From assembly GCF_000633255.1 (NCBI RefSeq), contig NZ_AYMJ01000008.1, positions 124,001 to 188,000 on the forward strand: a DNA stretch of 64,000 nucleotides, read 5' to 3'. Below, one piece after another: positions 39,265 through 48,890 of this stretch. The position numbers and the translations under genes were made by a program. The DNA is from Pseudomonas sp. H1h (GTDB lineage: Bacteria > Pseudomonadota > Gammaproteobacteria > Pseudomonadales > Pseudomonadaceae). The notes under the pieces are model-generated. The model was not told where the DNA came from, did not search any database, and saw only the letters and a list, made by a program, of their open reading frames with translations. The number at the start of each line of letters is the position of its first letter. Position 1 is the first letter of the stretch.

Positions 39265-41679
39265 TCAGAAATCGACTGTTGCCGACAGTAATAAAGTGCG
39301 CGGTGAGCCTTGGGAGAACGCGCCATAGGAGGCGACGCCCGACCAGTACTCGTGATCGAACACGTTCTGCACGGTGGCGCGAAACGTGGTCGGTCGTTCG
39401 TCGATTCGCGTGGTGTAGCGCGCGCCGACGTCGAAGCGGGTCCAGTCATCGAGTTTCTGCGTGTTGGCCTGGTTGACGTACTGACTGCCGGTATGGATCG
39501 CACCACCGGTGAGCGTCAGCCCCTCGAGCCACGAGGTGTCCCATTCGGCCCACAGGTTGGCTTGCACCTCGGGTACGCCCACGGGTTTGTTGCCACGGTT
39601 GCCGGCCACCGAGGTTTTGGTCAGTTGTGCATCGAGCAGGGTCACGCCACCGAGCAGTCGCGTGCCCGGCACGACTTCGCCGAACACATTCAGCTCAAGC
39701 CCGCGATTGCGTTGCTCGCCCTGCACCGAAAACACCCCGGAAGCCAGTTCGCCGCTGGGTTTGGTGATCTGGAACAGGGAGAGGGTGGACGTGAAGGTGC
39801 CGTAATCGGCCTTGACCCCGAGTTCGTGCTGGCGGGAGATGTAGGGGGCAAAGATTTCGCCGGCGTTCGATGCCGTGGAGGGGGCAATGTCGCCCTTGCT
39901 CAGGCCTTCGATGTAGTTGTAGTAAAACGAAACGTGGTCCCAGGGTTTCACCACCGCGCCATAGAGCGGCGTGGCCCGGCCGTCGTCGTAGGACGTGGTG
40001 ACAACCCCGGCGGCGTTGTAGTTGTCGGACTTGATGTTCTGCTGGCGTACGCCGACGGTCAGTTGCACCCGGTCTTCGAGTACCGACAGGGTGTCGGCCA
40101 GTGCCACGCCTGTCAGTTCGCTCTCGGAGACTTTCGGTGTGTCCGGCTTGGGGATGTAGGGTTTCGGGCGCTCTACCGGGTGATAGATATTCGACAGGAT
40201 CGGTGCGCCGGAAATGATCCCGCGCGACAGCACATCACGATAACGGCTGACCTGCAGCGATGCGCGGTGACTGATCGGCCCGGTGTCGAATCGCAGGCGC
40301 GCACCGGCGTCCACGGTGTAGCGCTCGACTTCGAACTTGTAATAGCCGGGAGTCGAGGAGGTATCGCCGGCAGCGTTGATGATGGTCGGGGTCTGGTCGG
40401 ACATCCGCGCGACATCCGACTTGCCGCCGCCGGCGTGGGCGAACACCGTGAGGGCGTCGCTCAGGTCGTATTCGCCACTGAGCAGGGCGGATTTGTCACG
40501 GGTTCGCGACCAGCCCCAGTCCTGGCTGACATTGATGCGGCCATTGGCTGCCGAAGGAATGTCCACGCCGGGGGCGATCAAAAAGGGCCGAGAAGCGGCG
40601 TCGAAGCGTTCTTCCTGATTGAGCCAGTCGAAGCTGGTGCGCAGGCGTTCGCCTTGATAATCAAGGGACAGCGCGCCGATATCGACATGCCGCGATTGAT
40701 CGTCGATGGCCGTGTCGCCCAGTTGCGTGCTGCCATTGAGGCGCACGCCGAACCGCCGCTCCTCGCCAAAACGCCGGCTGACGTCGAGGTGGCCGCCCAG
40801 CTGCGAGTTCATGGCGTAGCTGGCGGTGAAACGGGTCAGGTCTTCATCGAGGGAACGCTTGGGCACCACGTTGATCACGCCGCCGACCGCGTTGTTCGGC
40901 GACATGCCGTAGAGCAAGGCGCCGGGGCCCTTGACCAGCTCGATACGCTCGGCGTACTCGGTAAACACCCGGTAGTTGGGTGCCACACCGTAAACGCCGT
41001 CGAATGCCAGTTCACCGAGGTTGCCCTCACCGACGGGAAAACCACGGATGAAAAACGAGTCGACGATGCCCCCGGTCTGGCCTGTGGAGCGCACCGATGA
41101 ATCGCGCTCCAGCACATCCCCCACGGTGACCGCCTGTTGGTCCTTGATCAGCGTTGAGGTGTAGGTGCTGACGCTGAATGGCGCGTCCATCACATCGGTA
41201 TTGCCGAGGATCCCCAGGCGCCCGCCATTGGCCACCTGCCCGCCGGCGTACACCGGAGGCAAGGCATCGGTGGTTTTTTCGCTGCCGATCACCGCGGTTT
41301 CGTCCAGCGTCAGTCGGCGCTGTACCAGGGTGTAGCTGCCGTCGCTGCGTAACACCATGCACAGACCGCTGCCCTCGAGCAAGCGATTGACCGCGTCCCG
41401 GGTAGAGAACTGGCCGATCAGCGCAGGGCTGTTCAGGCCTTCGGTCAACGATGGCTGAAACGACAGGGCAATACCGGCCTCCACGGCAAAACTCGACAGG
41501 GTCGCGCCCAGCGGCCCTGCGGGAATGTTGTAGGCACGCACCGCAACAGTGTCCAGTTGCACTGGCACAGCCGCCACCACCAGCGGGCTGACGGCCGCGA
41601 TCAGGACAAGGCTGAGCAACGCACTGCGAACAACTGGTTTGAACTGACGATCCGGACGCAGATGGCGTGCAGCGAGCAT
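39265..41679 (-). CDS. TonB-dependent siderophore receptor with STN signalling domain
   Basis: An 804-residue outer-membrane receptor. After the signal peptide, an STN domain (~50-125: YNIPAGPLGATLSSFAVEAGIALSF) can contact the FecR-like protein. Plug (GGQVANGGRLG...GNLGELAFDGVYG...KGPGALLYGMSPNNAVGGVINVVPKR) and a 22-strand barrel ending in LLLSATVDF follow. It is very similar to the receptor at 53386 across plug and barrel, but that one lacks STN. Downstream ABC genes and upstream FecI/FecR genes mark it as a signalling receptor for the locus's metallophore. Confidence 0.93.
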   Translation of the reverse strand: MLAARHLRPDRQFKPVVRSALLSLVLIAAVSPLVVAAVPVQLDTVAVRAYNIPAGPLGATLSSFAVEAGIALSFQPSLTEGLNSPALIGQFSTRDAVNRLLEGSGLCMVLRSDGSYTLVQRRLTLDETAVIGSEKTTDALPPVYAGGQVANGGRLGILGNTDVMDAPFSVSTYTSTLIKDQQAVTVGDVLERDSSVRSTGQTGGIVDSFFIRGFPVGEGNLGELAFDGVYGVAPNYRVFTEYAERIELVKGPGALLYGMSPNNAVGGVINVVPKRSLDEDLTRFTASYAMNSQLGGHLDVSRRFGEERRFGVRLNGSTQLGDTAIDDQSRHVDIGALSLDYQGERLRTSFDWLNQEERFDAASRPFLIAPGVDIPSAANGRINVSQDWGWSRTRDKSALLSGEYDLSDALTVFAHAGGGKSDVARMSDQTPTIINAAGDTSSTPGYYKFEVERYTVDAGARLRFDTGPISHRASLQVSRYRDVLSRGIISGAPILSNIYHPVERPKPYIPKPDTPKVSESELTGVALADTLSVLEDRVQLTVGVRQQNIKSDNYNAAGVVTTSYDDGRATPLYGAVVKPWDHVSFYYNYIEGLSKGDIAPSTASNAGEIFAPYISRQHELGVKADYGTFTSTLSLFQITKPSGELASGVFSVQGEQRNRGLELNVFGEVVPGTRLLGGVTLLDAQLTKTSVAGNRGNKPVGVPEVQANLWAEWDTSWLEGLTLTGGAIHTGSQYVNQANTQKLDDWTRFDVGARYTTRIDERPTTFRATVQNVFDHEYWSGVASYGAFSQGSPRTLLLSATVDF

Positions 41680-41726
41680 GAATGGATGGACCTATAAACA
41701 GGACGGTAGAGTGCTTCTCCCTACTA

Positions 41727-41754
41727 GCCAGTCGAGATCAGAAAAAGTATCACC
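41727..41754 (-). promoter_or_regulatory. FecI-type promoter candidate, copy 1
   Basis: Minus strand: GGTGATACTTTTTC, 5 bases, TCGACTGGC, 48 bases ahead of the STN receptor start. The identical two blocks with identical spacing occur at 53312-53339 before the second receptor gene. Confidence 0.7.
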
Positions 41755-41777
41755 GGATCGGTAAATATTTTTTTGAT

Positions 41778-42755
41778 TCAGGCGGGGGAAAGCATGACCC
41801 AGAAGCCATTCAAATGGCCGCTGACAAGGATCGGGTAGGTTTGCGCGAGCATGTTCAAGGTGCGCTGGGTGTCGCTGACGGGGTAGGCACCGGACACACG
41901 CAGATCGGCAATCGCCGGGTCGAGGCGCACAAAACCACGGCGATAGCGCGTCAACTCGTCGACGAAGTCCGCCAGGCGCATCTTGTCGGCCATCAACATG
42001 CCCTGCGCCCAGGCGCCGACGTAGCGGTCGGCGATGCTGACCTGGCCGAAGGTATGCGCCGAAAACTCGGTACGTTGCCCGGCATTGACGATCAGTGGTG
42101 TCCCCTGACGATTTTCCGCCAGCTCGACTTTTACCGCGCCTTCGAGCACCGCAAGGTGAGTGCGCGACTCCAGCTCTCGAACGGTGAAGCGCGTGCCCAG
42201 CGCCTGCATGCGGCCTTGCCGGGTGCTGACCAGAAATGGACGGGGCATCGGCGAGTTGTCCGTTGCGGTCTGCACCAGTATTTCGCCTTCGCGCAGATGA
42301 ACGAGCCGTTGATTGGCATCGAACAGGACGTCGATGGCGGTGGCGGTATTCAGGGTGATTTTCGAGCCGTCGGCCAGGGTCAGTTCGCGTTGCTGGCCGA
42401 CAGCAGTGCGATAGTCGGCCGACCATTGCTGAGACTCCGCCAGCTTCCAGCTGCCCCAGCCGGCCGGCAGGATCGCCAGGATCATCGCCAGTTTGCCCAG
42501 TGCCGCACGGCGCTCGGGACTGCTCGGACGATCTAGCGACGACATCGCCAACGACGGCGGCAACCCACCGAGTTTGCTTTGCAGCAACTGCGCCCGCGCC
42601 CAGGCGCGACTGCGTTCGGGGGTGCTGGTTTTCCAGTATTCCCATTCGGCTTGCTCAGTGTCGCTGAGCTCGCCTTCACTCAAGCGGATCAGCCAGTCGG
42701 CCGCTTCCTCTAGGGCTTGTTGATCGGGATGAGGCTGACTGCGCAGGGTGAGCAT
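41778..42755 (-). CDS. FecR-like transmembrane sigma regulator
   Basis: A 325-residue regulator. The N-terminal cytoplasmic domain has the DUF4880 pattern (EEAADWLIRLSEGELSDTEQAEWEYWKTSTPERSRAWAR), a membrane segment lies at about residues 85-103, and a periplasmic FecR domain follows (LADGSKITLNTATAIDV...GTRFTVRE). It relays receptor occupancy to the sigma factor. Its ATG directly abuts the sigma stop. Confidence 0.92.
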   Translation of the reverse strand: MLTLRSQPHPDQQALEEAADWLIRLSEGELSDTEQAEWEYWKTSTPERSRAWARAQLLQSKLGGLPPSLAMSSLDRPSSPERRAALGKLAMILAILPAGWGSWKLAESQQWSADYRTAVGQQRELTLADGSKITLNTATAIDVLFDANQRLVHLREGEILVQTATDNSPMPRPFLVSTRQGRMQALGTRFTVRELESRTHLAVLEGAVKVELAENRQGTPLIVNAGQRTEFSAHTFGQVSIADRYVGAWAQGMLMADKMRLADFVDELTRYRRGFVRLDPAIADLRVSGAYPVSDTQRTLNMLAQTYPILVSGHLNGFWVMLSPA

Positions 42756-43283
42756 TCACTCCACCAGCAGCAGGCATTGCACGAAGGCTTGCTTCATGTA
42801 GCGTTTGATGGTGATCAGCGACACGCCCAACTCTTCGGCGATGTCGTCGTATTTTAGGCCGCTGATCTGCGAGAGCAGGAACGCACGCTTGACCAGTGGC
42901 GGCAGCGCGTCGAGCATCGCGTCGATTTCATGCAGGGTCTCCAGCACCATGAAGCGCAATTCCGGCGAAGGTACTTCCTGCGCAGGCACGTGGGCGAGAG
43001 CGTCCAGATAGGCGCGTTCCAGCGCCTTGCGCTGATACCAGTTGACCAGAATGCCCTTGGCCACGCAGCTCAGATAGGCCCGCGGTTGCTCGATGACGGT
43101 GACTTGCGAGGCCAGGATGCGCGTGAAGGTGTCTTGCGCCAGATCCGCCGCATCCATGGCGTTACCCAGTTTTTTTCTCAGCGTTGCGTACAGCCAGCCG
43201 TGATGGCCGCTGTACAAGGCTTCGATCGCGCGCAGGTGATTGTCGTTGTTCGCGGGAAGGGTTTGGCTCATGGCTGCAGGCAT
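42756..43283 (-). CDS. FecI-like ECF sigma factor
   Basis: A 175-residue iron-starvation sigma factor: region 2 GWLYATLRKKLGNAMDAADLAQDTFTRIL, then LVNWYQRKALERAY, and region 4 LPPLVKRAFLLSQISGLKYDDIAEELGVSLITIKRYMKQA. Two in-frame Met codons (43283, 43271) are possible. It should direct transcription of the receptor genes carrying the GGTGATACTTTTTC-N5-TCGACTGGC element. Confidence 0.92.
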   Translation of the reverse strand: MPAAMSQTLPANNDNHLRAIEALYSGHHGWLYATLRKKLGNAMDAADLAQDTFTRILASQVTVIEQPRAYLSCVAKGILVNWYQRKALERAYLDALAHVPAQEVPSPELRFMVLETLHEIDAMLDALPPLVKRAFLLSQISGLKYDDIAEELGVSLITIKRYMKQAFVQCLLLVE

Positions 43284-43356
43284 TCATGCAATTGAGAAGT
43301 ATTCCCAATGCTAGTTTACAAACTGGCTGTGACGCAAGCGCCGATTGGTGTCCGGT

Positions 43357-44541
43357 TCAGACTGATGGCAGTTGGCGCAGAGCCGCGATCATGGTGTCGA
43401 TTTCCGCCTCGGTGTTGTACGCGTGCAGTGACGCGCGACTGACTTCCAGCAAGTCTCTTTGCTGCATGTCGAGCATTGTCGAACGGCAGGTCGACGTTGT
43501 GACGTTGATGCGCTTGCCCTGAGCGGCCAGCCACTGCTGAATCTGCACGGCGCTGCTATCGCGATGAGTGAAGGTGACGATGCCAGACTTGATCGCGCCA
43601 AGGTCTCGCGGAGTGACGCCCGGAATCTCCGTCAGTTGCTGGCGCAGGTACTCCGCCAGGTGTTGAATTCGTAACCACATCGGTTCGATACCTTGCGCCA
43701 AGGCGTATTCCACCGCTGCACCAAGGCCCAGTTTGGCCGCGACGTTGCATTCCCAATTTTCGAAACGTCGCGCGTCCGGGCGAATGGTGAAACTGTCAGC
43801 GGTTTGCAAAGAGGCCGCATGCAAGTCGAGGAAGGCCGGTTCAAGGTTCTGACACAGCCCGCGTTCGACATACAGAAATCCCATGCCACGCGGCCCGCGC
43901 AGGTATTTGCGACTGGTGGCGGCGAGCATGTGGCAACCGATCTTCTGCACATCGATCGGCATCTGCCCGACGCCCTGGCAGGCATCAAGCAAATACAGCA
44001 CGCCGGCCGCACGGGCGAGGGCACCGATCTGTTCGATAGGTTGCACCGGCCCGCCATTGGTGGCGATCACGGGCAGGGAAATCAGTGCAACCCGATCATC
44101 GTCGAGCATGTCCTTGAGCGACGATAACGAGACCTGGCCGTGTTCATCGTTGGGCATGATGCGAATCTCGATGCCACGCTGCTGTTGCAATTGCAGGTAT
44201 GGAATGTAGTTGCCGGCGTACTCGGTGGTCGAGGTCAGCACCACATCGCCCGGTCGCAAGGGCAACGAATAGAACGCCATGTCCCAGGCGCGCGTCGCGT
44301 TTTCGATGACTGCGATTTCATCGGCTTGCGCGTTGATCAAGCGGCCAATGGTGCCATAGACACTTTCCACCTCGGCTGAGCACTGCCCGGCGGCCTCGTA
44401 TCCGCCAAGATTCGCTTCAAGCTGAATGTGCCGGGTCATGGTTTCGATCACCGGCGCGGGCATCAGCGCTGCGCCGGCATTGTTGAAATGGATCAGGTGC
44501 GCGACAGCGGGTGTGTCGGCACGCAGTTGTTCAATGTTCAA
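43357..44541 (-). CDS. Class V PLP aminotransferase in siderophore operon
   Basis: A 394-residue fold-type I enzyme of the cysteine desulfurase/isopenicillin-N-epimerase-like group. Motifs: HFNNAGAALMP, ENATRAWDMAFYSLP, LDACQGVGQMPID and the Schiff-base Lys in AATSRKYLRGPRG. The start is a TTG, with AAGGAG 7 bases upstream. It is the last of six closely spaced biosynthetic genes (15-base gap to the MFS gene). It could modify an amine or keto building block, or act in substrate supply. No staphyloferrin pathway counterpart is known to me. Confidence 0.8.
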   Translation of the reverse strand: MNIEQLRADTPAVAHLIHFNNAGAALMPAPVIETMTRHIQLEANLGGYEAAGQCSAEVESVYGTIGRLINAQADEIAVIENATRAWDMAFYSLPLRPGDVVLTSTTEYAGNYIPYLQLQQQRGIEIRIMPNDEHGQVSLSSLKDMLDDDRVALISLPVIATNGGPVQPIEQIGALARAAGVLYLLDACQGVGQMPIDVQKIGCHMLAATSRKYLRGPRGMGFLYVERGLCQNLEPAFLDLHAASLQTADSFTIRPDARRFENWECNVAAKLGLGAAVEYALAQGIEPMWLRIQHLAEYLRQQLTEIPGVTPRDLGAIKSGIVTFTHRDSSAVQIQQWLAAQGKRINVTTSTCRSTMLDMQQRDLLEVSRASLHAYNTEAEIDTMIAALRQLPSV

Positions 44542-44556
44542 AAGCAGACTCCTTGA

Positions 44557-45801
44557 TCAGTCCCCCGGTGGGGCTGCACTCGGTTGCATCACCGCGGGCC
44601 AGTAGCGCAGGGCGATAATCGGGATCAGCGCCACCACGTAGGCCAGGCAAACGAACAGATAGGTGTATTGCAAGCCGTAGACCTGACTGAGCAAGCCACC
44701 GGCAGAAATCCCGGCGATCGAGGCAAACTGCGCAGTGCCCTGAGCGATGCCCAGCACATGACCCTGCTGTGAGCTGTCAGCGGTTTTCGAAATCAAGGCC
44801 ATCAGCACGGGAGTGGTAGCCCCCAGCAATACGCCCCAGATGAAGTAGGCGACCACAAATACCAGCGGATTACGCGTGACGCCCGCCACAGCAGTGAGCG
44901 CGATGCAGCCGATGACGATGTAAGTGATGCGGTGCAGGGTGTCCTGCTGGCTCCGGTGTTCGAAGTAACGCGACCAGGCTGTGGCCGACAGAATAAACCC
45001 CAGTGCCAGCAAGCCGTAGCACAGGCCGACCACCGAGTTGCTGACCTCGAACACCGAGCTGACATACAGCGAGAACGAGGTCTGCGGCAGCATCCGCGCC
45101 AACAGCAGAATGCCCATTACCCCGAGCAGCGACAGCAATGGCGAACCTTGCCAGAGACTGCCGGAACGACGCGCAGGGGCGGCGTTGTCCGCGACCTGCG
45201 TTTTCTTCACCGGCGGTACGTCCGGCAAGGTCACGGCAGCGATCACCGTGCACACGGCGCACAGTACCGAGGCAATGATGTTGATCCAGAAGAACGTCGC
45301 GTAATCGAGGATCAACCCGCCGACCACCGCGCCGAGCAACGAGCCGACATTGGTGGAGATTTGCAGGATGGCGAACAATCGCGCTCGCCGCGAAGGGGCC
45401 TCGATGCTGACTCCGTAAGCCTGTGCCGGGGCAATGTAGCCGGCGAAGGCGCCCTGCAGAAAACGCAGAATCAGAATGACCCAGATATCACTGAAGAGGG
45501 CCAGCCCAAGCTGGGTCAACGACAAGCCGGCGAGGGCGCGGATCATCATCAACTTGTGGCCGTAGCGATCGCCGATACGGCCCCAGAATGCACTGGTCAG
45601 AATAATGCCCAGCATCGGCCCGACATACACGGCGATGCTGGCGAAGCTGAAAACCGCCTCCGACGTCGTCAGCCCACGCAGGTGGACAGGCCAGAACGGC
45701 CCGCTCATTTCCATCGCGCCCATCGACACTAACTGGATCGCGAATAGAAGATAAATCAGGATTCTTACTCTCGAACCCTGGATGACACCTGCATGGGACA
45801 T
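44557..45801 (-). CDS. MFS transporter, probable metallophore exporter
   Basis: A 414-residue, 12-segment major facilitator. The inter-helix motif GRIGDRYGHKLMMI (loop 2-3) and the drug/H+ antiporter-like segment FLQGAFAGYIAPAQAYG identify it. Located between the NIS synthetase and aminotransferase genes, it is most likely the inner-membrane exporter of the finished metallophore, as SbnD or LbtB are in other NIS clusters. Confidence 0.88.
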   Translation of the reverse strand: MSHAGVIQGSRVRILIYLLFAIQLVSMGAMEMSGPFWPVHLRGLTTSEAVFSFASIAVYVGPMLGIILTSAFWGRIGDRYGHKLMMIRALAGLSLTQLGLALFSDIWVILILRFLQGAFAGYIAPAQAYGVSIEAPSRRARLFAILQISTNVGSLLGAVVGGLILDYATFFWINIIASVLCAVCTVIAAVTLPDVPPVKKTQVADNAAPARRSGSLWQGSPLLSLLGVMGILLLARMLPQTSFSLYVSSVFEVSNSVVGLCYGLLALGFILSATAWSRYFEHRSQQDTLHRITYIVIGCIALTAVAGVTRNPLVFVVAYFIWGVLLGATTPVLMALISKTADSSQQGHVLGIAQGTAQFASIAGISAGGLLSQVYGLQYTYLFVCLAYVVALIPIIALRYWPAVMQPSAAPPGD

Positions 45802-45814
45802 GAGTCTGCCTCGG

Positions 45815-47665
45815 TTAAACGCTAGCGAGCGGGTTGGTCAGGGTGTGCTGCAAACGATAGTTGCTGTACTGCATCATGTGCATGCGCAACAACGAGCGGG
45901 TTGGCCATGGATCTTCGACGAACGCCTTGTGCTCGACTTCCCACAGCGCTGGCGCGACACGATCGCGCACAGCCTCGAAGGCCAGGTCGGTTTCCTCGCG
46001 CAATACCTGCCACAACCGGGTGTTGTTCAAGCCGTATTCCTTGGTCAGCCACAGGGCCATTTCGTGCAGATGCGTGAGGAACGCCGCATCCAGGACGAAC
46101 ATGCGCACCGGCTCGATGTCGCCCGAGAATACAGTCGGCAGAATGCCCGGCTGCACATGCGGTTGCAGGCTGTAGCCACGTTCTTCAAGCAGCGGCGCGT
46201 AAGTGCGGCCATCGCCGAAATCGCGGATCAGCAGACTACGTGCTTTGCCGTCAGGGGAAAACAGCACCATGGTGTTCTGCTGGTGGGCTTCGAGGGCCAC
46301 GCCGTACATCAGATAGATCGCCACCACCGGGTGAGTGACCACTTTCGCGTACTCGCGGAACCAGCTCTCGACTTGTGCAACGTTGGCCCGCACGCCATCA
46401 CGATCGATGAGATCGGTGAACAACGGACGACCACTGCCCGGTAAACGGGTGAACAGCGACGCTACGGTAATTGGCAGGCAATCGTCGCGTCGCTCGAACG
46501 CAGGGGCACTGGCGCGATACACCACGGACAAGTGCCGGCCCGGATGATCGTCCTGAGTGACTGCGTTTTTGTAACGCACGCCGATTTCTTCCGGGAAGAT
46601 TTCCAGGCGCTGATCAAAGCCGTTTTCAACCTCAAGAATCTTGCTGATCACGGTGCTGATGCGCGGCCCCATGTGAATCGATTTGGCTTGCAGGCTGCGC
46701 AACTCACTGGTCATCCACACGGCAATCGGCAGCTTGATCAGCGGCGCGCATTCATCCAGCACGGGCATCATCGTGCGGTACGACATGGTCGGTAGCGTTG
46801 GAAGGTCGGGGCCGTCGGTAATCAGAATGCCGTCAGCGATTTCTTGCGCGAAATTCTGCAGCACGTAGGCCTGCAAATGCCAACCGTGGATTGGCAATGG
46901 CAACCAGTGATTTTCGTCCAGCCCCTTGTTGTTCAGCGAGGCTTTCCATTGCTCCCATTGCGCCGGGAAGTTCTCGGCGAACCAGGCGCGGTAATCGATC
47001 ACGTGCGGCATGCTTTCGCTTTTCGCGTTGTCGGCGCGCAGCGCGGCGATGCGCAGCGGTACTTGTGCATTGAACTCGGGTGACAGTTGTTCGACTTCTT
47101 TATCGGTCAGGCCCGGGCGGGCTTTCCAGGTCGGGTAATACGGGTGACCTTCCAGCGAACCCCACTGATCCAGAAGAATGGCAGCGTCCTTGGTACTGGC
47201 GTGCTGGCGCAGGTAGTCGGTGAAGCTGTCTAGCCCGGCATCCTTGGCAGCCTGCTCCAATCGGGCGTTCCAGCGCTGGCGATGCTGACGGGCGTGAGCG
47301 TCGTTGGTCAGGCTGTTTTCCATGTCGGCCTTGAGCCCGGCCACGCCTTCGTCAGTCGGTTCGAAGTCGAAGCTGTCGCGCAGCACATCGAGCATGTGCT
47401 GATGGCTGGTGATGACCTGGCGTACGCCTTCATCCGTCACCAGCACCACGTCACCGTCGTTGACCACCGTGTCGGCCGGGCCTTTGGCGATATCGGCAAA
47501 GGCCAGATGAGCGCGGCCGCCCTTGAGCGGGTAAGTGGCCTGGTTGCCCTCGGCGCAAAAGCTCAGTGCCGAACGCTCGAGGATGTTTTCCGCAAAAAGG
47601 CAGCGAATCAAGCGGCGCATGGCGTTTTTACGGGAGTAGGCGATCAGTGTCTTGAAGTCATCCAT
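45815..47665 (-). CDS. IucA/IucC-family NIS siderophore synthetase
   Basis: A 616-residue NRPS-independent siderophore synthetase. It activates a carboxylate such as citrate with ATP and condenses it with an amine or alcohol. Recognisable: SLEGHPYYPTWKARPGL (ATP/phosphate-binding segment) and YLMYGVALEAHQQNTMVLF with the conserved His-x-Gln-Asn, followed by RDFGDGR. A usual HPWQ segment reads LPIHGWH here. It is the only NIS enzyme in the cluster; staphyloferrin B needs three. A single enzyme can still make bis-citryl molecules of the rhizoferrin kind. Product inferred, not known. Confidence 0.92.
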   Translation of the reverse strand: MDDFKTLIAYSRKNAMRRLIRCLFAENILERSALSFCAEGNQATYPLKGGRAHLAFADIAKGPADTVVNDGDVVLVTDEGVRQVITSHQHMLDVLRDSFDFEPTDEGVAGLKADMENSLTNDAHARQHRQRWNARLEQAAKDAGLDSFTDYLRQHASTKDAAILLDQWGSLEGHPYYPTWKARPGLTDKEVEQLSPEFNAQVPLRIAALRADNAKSESMPHVIDYRAWFAENFPAQWEQWKASLNNKGLDENHWLPLPIHGWHLQAYVLQNFAQEIADGILITDGPDLPTLPTMSYRTMMPVLDECAPLIKLPIAVWMTSELRSLQAKSIHMGPRISTVISKILEVENGFDQRLEIFPEEIGVRYKNAVTQDDHPGRHLSVVYRASAPAFERRDDCLPITVASLFTRLPGSGRPLFTDLIDRDGVRANVAQVESWFREYAKVVTHPVVAIYLMYGVALEAHQQNTMVLFSPDGKARSLLIRDFGDGRTYAPLLEERGYSLQPHVQPGILPTVFSGDIEPVRMFVLDAAFLTHLHEMALWLTKEYGLNNTRLWQVLREETDLAFEAVRDRVAPALWEVEHKAFVEDPWPTRSLLRMHMMQYSNYRLQHTLTNPLASV

Positions 47666-47701
47666 ATCAGCGGTCTGCTCGTCGAAAATTGAATAAAGAG
47701 A

Positions 47702-48862
47702 TCACGCGGCGGCGCTTGTCGTGCGAGGCCAGTGGCTGGGGAAATAGTCGAGTGCCGAGTCGCGCAGGCCCTGCATGTAGCCAACGCTCCAGTGCAAGAC
47801 TTCTTCGATGTAGGGCACCTTGAGGTCGAAACGCTTGGCCATCTCCACCAACAGCACCAGGCCGTAGGCAACGTCTTCGTTGAAGGCACGGCTCTCGCGT
47901 TCGATCACGTAACCGGCGCGGTTGTCGGCGGCGGGCACCATGGGTGCAAGAATGTCGTTGTAGGCCTGATTGGTGCGCAGAATCGACAACATGCTGCTCT
48001 GGTCACGGATCTGTTCGCCGTAGGCCTCGACGATTTCCTGTTTCAGTGACTTGACCGAGGACAGGTCAACGCCCATGCGCTGGCTGATGACCGCACACAA
48101 CGCCAGGCTTTCCTGGTCCATGCGCTCGAGGAAGTAGGCTCCCAGTTCCGGGCACTCGGTCCACCAGCACATACGCTGCGGAAAAATCTTGCGATGCCAC
48201 TGGCCGTAGGGGCCGATCAGTCCGTAGATCACCGAGCTGTGCATGATCGGGTTGCCAGGCGTCAGGGTGATCTCCAGGTAATTGTCCAGCATCGTCACGC
48301 AGGGGCCGTACAGCCTGGTGAGTATCTTCTCCAGCTGTCGGCGGGCGGTTTGCGGCTCCCGGGCGTGGGTCGCAACATACAGTTGGCTTTTGCCGCCGCC
48401 CATTTTGATCGAACGGCCCGGCGTCAACTCGAACGCGGTGTGCGGAACATCCTTCATGCCCCAGATCACCAGGTTCGGGCGGTCGGGGAGGGTGGCTTCG
48501 GCCAACCAGTCGAAACCGCAGAAACCGGGAATCGCACCGATGTACACCGGTTTGCTCGCGTTCAGATGCGGGGCGATGTCCTTCAGGGTTTGCGCGCGGG
48601 CATGGGCCGGTACGGTGATGATGACGATGTCGGCATCCTCGACGGCAGCTCTGGCATCGGTGGTCACCCGATCCAGTCGGGCACTCAGGGTCGAACCGTC
48701 AGGCAGCAGCGCCTGCATTGGCGTCTGACGGGCGTGTTGTTCGATGATTTCCAGGTTGCTGGTAAGCATCGAAACCTGAACATCGGGCAGCTGTTTGAAC
48801 AGGATGGCGTTGAGGTGACCGGTCCTGCCACCACCGCAAATGGCGACTTTCAACAGATTCAT
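47702..48862 (-). CDS. Octopine/opine dehydrogenase-family enzyme
   Basis: A 386-residue NAD(P)-dependent opine dehydrogenase. The N-terminal Rossmann site is LKVAICGGGRTGHLNAILF. VIITVPAHARAQTLKDIAPHL, IYIGAIPG-like GAIPGFCGFDWL and the C-terminal octopine-DH domain (NPIMHSSVIYGLIGPYGQW, PAADNRAGYVIERESRAFNEDVAYGL) follow. Such enzymes reversibly join an amino acid and a 2-keto acid by reductive amination. Next to an SbnA-like gene, it could oxidatively split the SbnA product, an opine-like Glu-Dap conjugate, to Dap and 2-oxoglutarate. In staphyloferrin B, SbnB does that step. Confidence 0.88.
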   Translation of the reverse strand: MNLLKVAICGGGRTGHLNAILFKQLPDVQVSMLTSNLEIIEQHARQTPMQALLPDGSTLSARLDRVTTDARAAVEDADIVIITVPAHARAQTLKDIAPHLNASKPVYIGAIPGFCGFDWLAEATLPDRPNLVIWGMKDVPHTAFELTPGRSIKMGGGKSQLYVATHAREPQTARRQLEKILTRLYGPCVTMLDNYLEITLTPGNPIMHSSVIYGLIGPYGQWHRKIFPQRMCWWTECPELGAYFLERMDQESLALCAVISQRMGVDLSSVKSLKQEIVEAYGEQIRDQSSMLSILRTNQAYNDILAPMVPAADNRAGYVIERESRAFNEDVAYGLVLLVEMAKRFDLKVPYIEEVLHWSVGYMQGLRDSALDYFPSHWPRTTSAAA

Positions 48863-48890
48863 CGAGAGGCGTTCCTGTGTGAAGGGTGGG

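Noticed and set aside
39310..41100. 596-codon plus-strand frame inside the STN receptor gene
   Set aside because: Antisense shadow; the minus-strand TonB receptor is complete and well supported.
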